NCBI RefSeq assembly: GCF_000003605.2
Contig: NW_003119428.1
Coordinates: forward strand, 626,277-682,750
Source: Saccoglossus kowalevskii
Taxonomy: Eukaryota; Hemichordata; Enteropneusta; Harrimaniidae
Direction: 5' to 3'
DNA: 56,474 nucleotides
In this document: in pieces, positions 50,101-56,474 of the stretch
Numbering within the stretch: position 1 is the first letter of the stretch
Layout: every line of letters begins with the position of its first letter
Translations under genes and position numbers: made by a program
The notes under the pieces: model-generated
Seen by the model: the letters and a program-made list of their open reading frames with translations, nothing else
Databases searched by the model: none
What the model was told of the DNA's origin: nothing

Positions 50101-52786
50101 TGGGCAATGACCTCAATGAGTTCACACACTGACATTTAAATTCAGGCCACCCAGTTTGACGCAAAACGATATAGTTACTAAACATTTGTTCAAAAAATCG
50201 GTAAACTCTCACAAATACCATGAACGTGAAGAGTTAACTGAAAGGCAACGTCGTTTTTGACCCCAAAAAAATACGTCAATACAAGATTATGTGTGCAAGG
50301 TTAGATTTATAGAACGTACATGACCGCTTAACTCTGTTTTTTTTTTAATAATCATGTCGCACGCAAAGAATAAACATTAATGATACCCACCATTGTCAAA
50401 TCAACAAGAGGCTTGAATCAGGAAGGCTCGGCTATTTAAAACTTCGTAAATAACATTCGTACCTTCGAAAGTTACGACTTTTACTCTTGGAATTGGTGAT
50501 AAATACATGCATGAAATACAACATTGTTTCACGCAACAACAATTAGTATACAGCATTGAACTTATGGATTTTTATATTAATAAAATACGTGGGCCGATAA
50601 TATTACCATATGCTTAATATTTCCATGCCAGCGATGCTCGTAACCTGCTCGATTTAAAAACAGCTATTTCACAAAGGGAACTGTTAAGTACGTATTTCAC
50701 ACCTTTCTCATGACCGCGGTTGCAACGGGTACCAGTGGCCACCGCGGTAGAGACCCCTAATTATAAGCAGTCCGCGGCTCACGCTGGTGAACCGCCCGTT
50801 TGATTTTCTACTCTCCCCTAACCTAAACTCCTCCCCTGACTGTACTGTGAATTCAGAAGAATATGTATGTGTATATATTTCACATACTAGTGTACATTTA
50901 TACCTTTACTACATTAAAACTACAATCCAATTGCTCACACTCGCATCATACAGACATTGACATTAAAAACTTACCCGAATATTATCAAAAGACTGTCGGT
51001 TTGTGACATCATATAAAAGTAATAACGCATGAGCGTCTCTGTAGTAAGCATGGGTAACACTGCGGAATCTTTCCTGCCCTGCCGTGTCCCAAATCTGAAA
51101 TTGATATTACAAAAAAAAAAACATGGGTGTATGAGGTAAGGGTGGGGGGTGTGTGGGGATGTGTGTGGTAGAGTATCATTACAAGTAGGTATTGTAATAT
51201 ATTCATTATATATTTCCATGAACCAAGCGCATGTGACACTATATGACATGTTTGGTACTGTCAAATACTTTATTTTAGCTGGAATTCATTTTCGCTATAA
51301 AGGCTTTTTGGATGTTTTGTATGGAATTTATTTTCACTGATTTTTGATGAGTTGAAAGTAAAATATAGGAAAAAAAGTATATTCACTGGATTTTATTTTC
51401 ACTGAAGCATCCCTTCAGCAAAAAAACGAAGATAAATTCCAAGCGAAAATAAAGTATTCTACAGTGTCTCTGAAGAGCAGCCCCATTGTGTCCCCTGCCA
51501 AAACGTTAGTGCAATTATATTTTTTATTTTTAGAGTAGAATTAAGCCTACTCATAATAAGAAAGTTTGTCATAAATTGTTCAATGGCTTATTATGTAAAA
51601 CCATAAAGCTTTTGTCCCATGGCACCATGAAATAGCATTTTTTTTTTTAACAATTCCATGGAACACAATGTTAAAAAAAATTGCATTTTTTGACATTTTC
51701 TAAAACTTTCTGAATTTTTGAAATAATTCAGGAAAACAAAAAGTACCCCATTAGTCACAAGATATAATTTCAATTATTATTGGCATTTATAAAATGTCAC
51801 CTTAGATTTTGAGATATGACATAATATCTTTGCCATTGGAACCGTTATAAGAATGTCAAAATGGCCACTATCCACTAAAATACAATATATGAAAATTGAG
51901 CTGGTGATCGCCAAATTTTTTAAAAATCAATATTCTTATATTGCAAAATGAATAAATTTTGGGTATCTGCATTTATGAGTACGCTTCTATCAAAAATATT
52001 ATTTCTGTTTACATAATCAAACCTTTCCAAGTGTTGACTCATTCTGGAATTATAAATACGTTCAACTGACATGTACATGTATGCGGGAATTGTACATTTT
52101 CAAATGCTCGTAAAATAGATAGAGTTCACTTCTCATGAGATTTTCTTCGTATATCACCCTGTATGTGCTTATGAATGTTGCATATCCTTATCTTATGATT
52201 CTTTGATATGTATTGATGAAGTAATACTACATGTGACAAGATTCAATATCAGGCGAAACGCACAAAATGTCTTGGGTCTCAAAAGACATACAACAATTAC
52301 TAGAGTGCATTGACACTTTTACCGTTTTCAACGATATTACGATAAATTGCTTCAACTCAACAAAACATAATTTTTCATGAGTCTTGTGAGTCAGGAAGGT
52401 CAGAAATGTTAATGAATATATGATATTTTACCAGGATTTTTAAGACACAATAAAGGTATTTTTTTGTATTGATTAATTGATTAGAACAAAACAGTTTCTT
52501 GTCATTTTCTGCAGCTTAATAGGTTATTTATTTAAAATAGAGAAAACCAACTTTGCGAGTATATCCGTTCAAAGGGCGGTGGTCGTCGCGCAGCGCGTGT
52601 TCGAATTTCGTGTAAATAAACAATGTATTTTACACGCCTTGTATACGTCGCTATGAGTCCCATATCGAACACGACGCTGTATACAATGTAATGACCACGG
52701 TCCTTTAATAACTTAAAATAAAAATCACTTAATAAGTAACTCACCTGAAGTTTAACTTTAGATCCATCCACGTTAACAACTTTATT
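36648..52786 (-). CDS. RAB37: RAB37/RAB26-type small GTPase, 5' partial (last 5 coding exons)
   Basis: Secretory-vesicle Rab GTPase (exocytosis, granule traffic), membrane-bound through a prenylated C-terminus. Coding exons: 52786-52745 ([14 protein letters not shown]), 51094-50975 ([20 protein letters not shown], then LLLLYDVTN), 39562-39440 ([20 protein letters not shown] then [10 protein letters not shown]), 38652-38576 ([19 protein letters not shown]), 36750-36648 ([22 protein letters not shown], stop). The phases join cleanly. Visible Rab motifs: WDTAGQE (G3, switch II), NKAD (G4), ETSAK (G5) and a double-cysteine end. [24 protein letters not shown] and DYV.SQK...CC favour RAB37 over RAB26 from memory; invertebrates may have a single ancestral gene. 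The P-loop and switch I exon(s) are not in the window and should lie right of 56474. The intron from 39563 to 50974 (11.4 kb) is the largest here. Confidence 0.94.
38084..38277 (-). mobile_element. TACTGTAAAATAC MITE, copy 5 (reverse, left end decayed)
   Basis: Begins ATGTAAAATACTTAATTTTC and ends AAAGTATTTTACAGTA. It lies between the last two RAB37 coding exons, with interior order reversed relative to copy 4. Confidence 0.8.
40164..40344 (-). mobile_element. TACTGTAAAATAC MITE, copy 6 (reverse)
   Basis: A complete copy of 181 bp, TACTGTAAAATACTTTATTT to AAGTATTTTACAGTA, in the long RAB37 intron. The interior contains AAAACACCCAAAAAGTC. Confidence 0.85.
40345..45098. other. RAB37 intron, largely unique sequence
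   Basis: Apart from one MITE (43951-44146) I see no gene or structured repeat. Open frames of 66-81 codons are present on both strands with no recognisable content. Confidence 0.6.
43951..44146 (+). mobile_element. TACTGTAAAATAC MITE, copy 7 (diverged)
   Basis: Begins ACTGTAAAATACTTTTAGCT and keeps the interior blocks GCTGAAAAGACTTTTGGG and GATTTTTGATGAGTTGAATG. The right end is eroded (AGATTACAGCAA). Confidence 0.75.
45099..45204 (+). mobile_element. AAAGGG/GGTCGTCGC MITE, copy 2
   Basis: Left end GAAGGGCAGTGGTTGTCGCA, right end GACGGCGACCACCCTTTAA. The two are clear inverted copies about 105 bases apart, with TTCGAAC-type sequence (AAATTCGAACATACG) inside. It lies in the long RAB37 intron. 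Confidence 0.65.
45668..45898 (-). mobile_element. piggyBac-type MITE, copy 3 (inverted)
   Basis: The reverse complement matches copies 1 and 2 through the blocks around TTGGAGCCAACAGACAAAG and TCTTCTGAAGCAAATGCAG. The right edge GTCTGGTGGTGAAAAAACTA, then ATTAAC, is a decayed version of the terminal repeat. Confidence 0.65.
46030..46191. other. Assembly gap (162 N)
   Basis: A run of 162 N inside the long RAB37 intron. Translated frames crossing it are meaningless. Confidence 0.99.
47132..47186. repeat. (CT)n microsatellite
   Basis: About 27 CT units with a single interruption (CTCTCACTCT) near 47145, in the long RAB37 intron. Confidence 0.95.
48255..48467 (+). mobile_element. TACTGTAAAATAC MITE, copy 8
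   Basis: A complete copy of about 213 bp, TACTGTAAAATACTTTATTT to AAAGTATTATATAGTA, in the RAB37 intron. Confidence 0.85.
48934..50818. mobile_element. PIF/Harbinger-like non-autonomous element (1.9 kb) in a RAB37 intron
   Basis: Left end GGGGAGAGTAGGAAACCAAA and right end (reverse complement) GGGGAGAGTAGAAAATCAAA. The inverted repeat extends about 33 bases to a shared CACC, with few mismatches. Both ends are flanked by TAA (48931-48933 and 50819-50821), a 3-bp target duplication of the TWA type used by PIF/Harbinger elements. Just inside each end lies TACCGCGGTGG. The interior has two or three diverged ~100-bp repeats around TTTGAATATTTCAA and AATTACGCAAA (49605-49860) and no transposase frame. 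The class call rests on the 3-bp TAA duplication and the G-rich terminus. Confidence 0.7.
51256..51467 (+). mobile_element. TACTGTAAAATAC MITE, copy 9
   Basis: TACTGTCAAATACTTTATTT to AAAGTATTCTACAGTG, 212 bp, in the RAB37 intron immediately upstream of the WDTAGQE exon. Confidence 0.85.
52569..52709 (+). mobile_element. AAAGGG/GGTCGTCGC MITE, copy 3
   Basis: Left end TCAAAGGGCGGTGGTCGTCG, right end ATGACCACGGTCCTTTAAT, inverted relative to each other. The interior contains GTGTTCGAATTTCGTG and ATATCGAACACGACG, a second nested inverted pair. It lies only 36 bases past the donor of the NKVVNVDG exon of RAB37. Confidence 0.7.
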
Positions 52787-54307
52787 CTGAAATAATAAAT
52801 TACATTTCGAAGTCAGAGATAAAGTTGTACATATACCACGATAAAATGAGTTCTACAATAGTTAATGGATGCGTGGTAAATATGCAAGGCCTGAAGCTCT
52901 CCCACTATCGTCACATCGTCTCATTCGACTAGCACCGTAGGGAATTCATCATTATTTTACTGAAAAGTAAGCCTGAATATGCATGTGCACCCACCCACGT
53001 ACACAGATCTGAAATCCTTAACAGCTTACAAAATATAGACATTCGTGAATAGATAAAACTGACCTCCTGAACTCATGTATTAACAATTCAAGATTCTCAA
53101 ATCAGTTTGACGACAAATTTACCGATAGTCGTTTACTCTCGTACTAAATTCGTTGATGATCATATTATTTCATGATCCTATCTACCTTCAGTCAAGAAAC
53201 TGCGAAATGATGCATGCTGGTAGGTGTATCAAGCGTAGAAATCACTTTTAGCCATTTTGTACATTTATTCTCACAAAGTAAACCTATACTTTTCGTTCTC
53301 ATTGTCTAACAGATTGTCAACTCATGCAGTTGTATATCCATATGCTATACCCCCAGTAATTAATGTAAATTTCACAAAACATATAAAACAATAATGTTTT
53401 GATGTAGATTATAAACAGTACGGTACAATACAAAAGATCTTCTGATAAAGTTGGCCACTGCAAGAACATATTATTGAGCTATTTAAGATTCTATTGGAAC
53501 GTCAATGCACGGTCGTCGTTGAGTCAAGCTGTTTAACTATTACCTTGAGTCAGTTTACAAGATTATACATGTATTCTCAACAGTATGGTTTAATGGTAAA
53601 TCCACTACAACTGAGAAAACCCCTGGGTTATGGGATTCATTTACGTAAAAAAAAAAAACAGTAATGATCACCATATGATAATGGCTGCGCATAATTGAAA
53701 TAAATTATTCATAACTCCTCCATATTTAATAAGTTTTGAGAACTTTTTTATTTTAACTTTGTTGTCCCTGTCATCACTATACAAGCCGCTGCTTCTATTA
53801 AAATAGTACAATGCAACAGAGGGGATGCGGCTTCCTTTAGAGCATGTACACTTACGAGAAATGATGAATTTTGGGTTCTCAATTATTCAAAAAGAATGGG
53901 TGCGACTTCTATTAGAGATGAGGCTTCTAATACAGATTTTACGGTATATCTTGTGTGTTATTTGATGGTAAAATGTTACAGGAACACCTGTACATGTATC
54001 TCAGACTAGTATAAGTTAATACAAGGCATATATACTATATTATAACTATATATATCACATAGTTATACAGACAGAAACAAAATATTGTCTCATCACAGTT
54101 ACAGTATCCAAATGTATTGACAAAAATAACGATTTATTATGAGCTACATGTACCAACGACTGATTTACCCCTAAAAAATACCATTTGCTTTTAATAATAA
54201 AAGTGCATCTCCGTGAACATAAATCTAAAATGCCATATAATGTACGCTTGATCATTAAAATATTTTTGTCATAGATACATATGTACACCTTGACATTGTA
54301 TGTATTA
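52787..54307. other. RAB37 upstream intron, no further exon seen
   Basis: I searched this stretch on the minus strand for a P-loop coding exon (GxxGxGKT) and found none. A segment around 53760-53945 (GCTTCTATTA...GGCTTCTAATACAGATTTTACGGTA) looks like repeat material but has no second copy in the window. Confidence 0.55.
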
Positions 54308-54790
54308 AAGTGTGTGTACTTGTAACAGAGAGCCAACACGGTAAACTGGTTTAACAAGTGTGTGTACTTGTAACAGAGAGCCAACACGGTAAACTGGTTT
54401 AACAAGTGTGTGTACTTGTAACAGAGAGCCAACACGGTAAACTGGTTTAACAAGTGTGTGTACTTGTAACAGAGAGCCAACACAGTAAACTGGTTTAACA
54501 AGTGTGTGTACTTGTAACAGAGAGCCAACACAGTAAACTGGTTTAACAAGTGTGTGTACTTGTAACAGAGAGCCAACACGGTAAACTGGTTTAACAAGTG
54601 TGTGTACTTGTAACAGAGAGCCAACACGGTAAACTGGTTTAACAAGTGTGTGTACTTGTAACAGAGAGCCAACACGGTAAACTGGTTTAACAAGTGTGTG
54701 TACTTGTAACAGAGAGCCAACACGGTAAACTGGTTTAACAAGTGTGTGTACTTGTAACAGAGAGCCAACACAGTAAACTGGTTTAACAAG
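54308..54790 (+). repeat. 48-bp tandem array, 10 copies
   Basis: Units start AAGTGTGTGTACTTGTAACA, then GAGAGCCAACACGGTAAACT, then GGTTTAAC. The period is exactly 48 for ten copies, and the units differ almost only at CACGG/CACAG. Because 48 is a multiple of 3, all frames stay open and give long artificial ORFs. It lies in the RAB37 5' intron or flank. Confidence 0.97.
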
Positions 54791-55279
54791 TGCAGATATC
54801 AATTATTCGTTGTTACTGAACTTAAACAATAATTGGTGTTTATTGAAGCTTACAAGAAAATTGTTGTCGGAACTACGTGAATGCGTAGGGAATTTATCAA
54901 AAGTTCACAAAACAACAAATGTTTACATATTTATAAGTAGCAAGTTTTTTTAGATGTTGCACATTTACAGGCAGGCTGATAAATTCAAACAATTTTAACA
55001 AAATTATGTGTTGTAATTAAAGTTTTTTTGTGACAATAAAGTAGAGTCAGCTGTGAGCAATCAGACCAATAGACCAATCAGAGAACAGAACTGTCAAATA
55101 TGCACATGCTCAATTCAGACCACAGCATAATTTAAATTTTTTGAATGGCATAATTTTTCCTGCCATAATTTTAGTGCAATATTTTGTATGAATATTTGAA
55201 GTATCTCTTCGTTAATTTTGGACCAAACAGGCATATAATTCAATGTTGATCAACATTTTTGGAAAACAATGAAAAACAA

Positions 55280-55500
55280 GCAGCTTCTCAACTGAGATAG
55301 CTCCGCTGTTAGCAATGCACATTTCAATTAAAGAACTGAATATATCATTGGAAAAAGAACAAATCTGAGAGAGGTCTGCCCGAGGCACCTATATGTATAG
55401 TATCAAAGCAATCAGACTTTTGGTTTTTAACAAGAAGTAGAAATTATTACTTTTTACCAAAATGACAAAAGTATTCATCCAAATTAGAGAATTAAGGAAA
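55280..55500 (+). mobile_element. Helentron-like element, 5' head and one core unit
   Basis: AACAAGCAG...CTGAGATAGCTCCGCTGTTAG (TAGCTCC at 55308) matches the head at 2130-2190, followed by a single diverged ~157-bp unit ending TTAGAGAATTAAGGA. There is no tail palindrome, so this copy is truncated after the first core unit. Confidence 0.75.
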
Positions 55501-56474
55501 TGTTCTTTAAACAATCATTATGTTTATATGAGGGAAAGGACTGGTTTGTTTATTTAAACCAGTATGTGAACTGAACACCTGGTTGCTAGGCACTACTGAG
55601 CATGCCCTCATAATTCCAAAAATAGACTAGGTCAAAGGTCAGCAGTTGACTTTGGTGCTTAATAAAAGTCCGATAAAAATTACTAAAAGTTATTATTTAT
55701 AACCACAGGAAATATTGGACAGTATTTTCACAGCCCTGCATTGTTAAACCTTGCTCAGCCATGAGAAGTGTCACTTTCCCGAGGTAATTGATAGGACCGA
55801 TTCTATTACAAGGATCTGTGAAGACTGCAATAAACTTAAAAAGGAATTCAATTATTTTAACGTTTGCAAACATAATATACACATGTCACTCTCACTAACA
55901 GAGTATTTTAATTGCCAATAACTGTACACCTCTCCTAGGGTCAATAAGGTTTAATAAACAAAATCAGAATTTTTAGTTTAAGTATATTGCGCTGGGAATT
56001 TGAGACATAATTCATTAATTAGGTTTCTGACCTCGATGACATAAACATGTCTTTTCTTTCTTCATGAATGCAAAGTGTGTTCATTATTAAGATTTACCGG
56101 TTCGGGCAATACAATGTATAGCCTGAGAGTAAAGTTCAGACTACATGTCACATGATTTCCAGAGTGTGCAGCTGAAATGATAAAGCCTTGATGGGAGGGG
56201 GGGGGGGGACAACACATGTGAATATTGCATGAGCATTGATTCATTTTGATGCACTTGTGTTGTTTTTTTAAATGTGCTTGTTCATGTGGAAAAAAAAAAT
56301 TTACCATGAATTACACCAACAAAGGAAAGATAAAACTTTAGACTCGGTAGATTGTTACGAAAAGTGCATGGTCTGTTAACTGCTACACTTTGACAATGAA
56401 GCAAATGTTTAATGAATAAAACTATGCTGAATGTTCTCATCAATATATATACGTTACCCTAGACCTTGCAAGTC
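55501..56474. other. Right-edge sequence, no gene supported
   Basis: Presumed RAB37 upstream intron or promoter flank. It contains a run of G at 56196-56208 and short open frames without recognisable content. Confidence 0.5.

Noticed and set aside
54055-54802. 244- and 165-codon repeat ORFs (LNQFTVLALCYKYTHL type)
   Set aside because: The 48-bp array is a multiple of 3 and lacks stops, so long frames are automatic; two frames are open at once.
55697-55882. A minus-strand stretch with GKVTLLMAEQG considered as the missing Rab P-loop exon
   Set aside because: It lacks GxxxxGKT and switch I, and no flanking donor gives the needed phase; the resemblance to GKV-LLG is superficial.
1-56474. tRNA, rRNA or snRNA genes
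   Set aside because: I looked for the tRNA B-box (GGTTCGAATCC type) and for conserved snRNA segments on both strands and found no convincing candidate. A covariance-model scan would be decisive.

Overview
This is animal nuclear DNA: AT-rich, with short phase-matched coding exons split by GT-AG introns of about 0.2 to 11 kb and a dense load of small repeats and DNA-transposon relics. The style (many short MITEs, long minisatellites, an element with an internal ~157-bp tandem array like the 'pearl'/Helentron-associated elements described in bivalves) suggests a marine invertebrate, possibly a mollusc. The species cannot be fixed from the sequence. Two assembly gaps are present (15118-15167 and 46030-46191).

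Three conserved protein-coding genes account for essentially all of the supportable coding content. (1) 16028 to 1110, minus strand: a complete CCZ1 gene in 15 coding exons, 460 codons plus stop, encoding the longin-domain partner of MON1 in the RAB7 exchange factor. (2) 20614 to 27372, plus strand: a MIF4GD (SLIP1-like) gene in 6 coding exons, 309 residues, for a MIF4G-domain translation factor. (3) 52786 to 36648, minus strand: the last five coding exons of a RAB37/RAB26-type small GTPase; the P-loop exon lies beyond the right edge. CCZ1 and MIF4GD are head to head; MIF4GD and RAB37 converge tail to tail. Human RAB37 and MIF4GD are, to my knowledge, both in 17q25.1, so that pair may be old linkage.

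Layout: 1-1109, downstream of CCZ1, with the end of a Helentron-like repeat and a 31-bp minisatellite. 1110-16028, CCZ1 and its repeat-laden introns. 16029-20613, a divergent intergenic region with a YY1-type motif near the CCZ1 start and one weak orphan membrane-protein ORF. 20614-27372, MIF4GD, with a ~2-kb hAT-like element in intron 3 and a striking 40-bp array in intron 4. 28650-30545, a large minisatellite just past the MIF4GD polyadenylation signal. 30546-36647, intergenic, with smaller minisatellites and MITEs. 36648-52786, RAB37, including a 1.9-kb PIF/Harbinger-like element in a long intron. 52787-56474, upstream RAB37 intron or flank, with a 10-copy 48-bp array and another Helentron-like fragment.

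The most unusual observation is in MIF4GD. The 3' end of coding exon 4, together with its own 5' splice site, has been amplified into 27 tandem 40-bp units. At least 21 of them keep a CAG|GTGAGT donor, and only the first gives a productive message.
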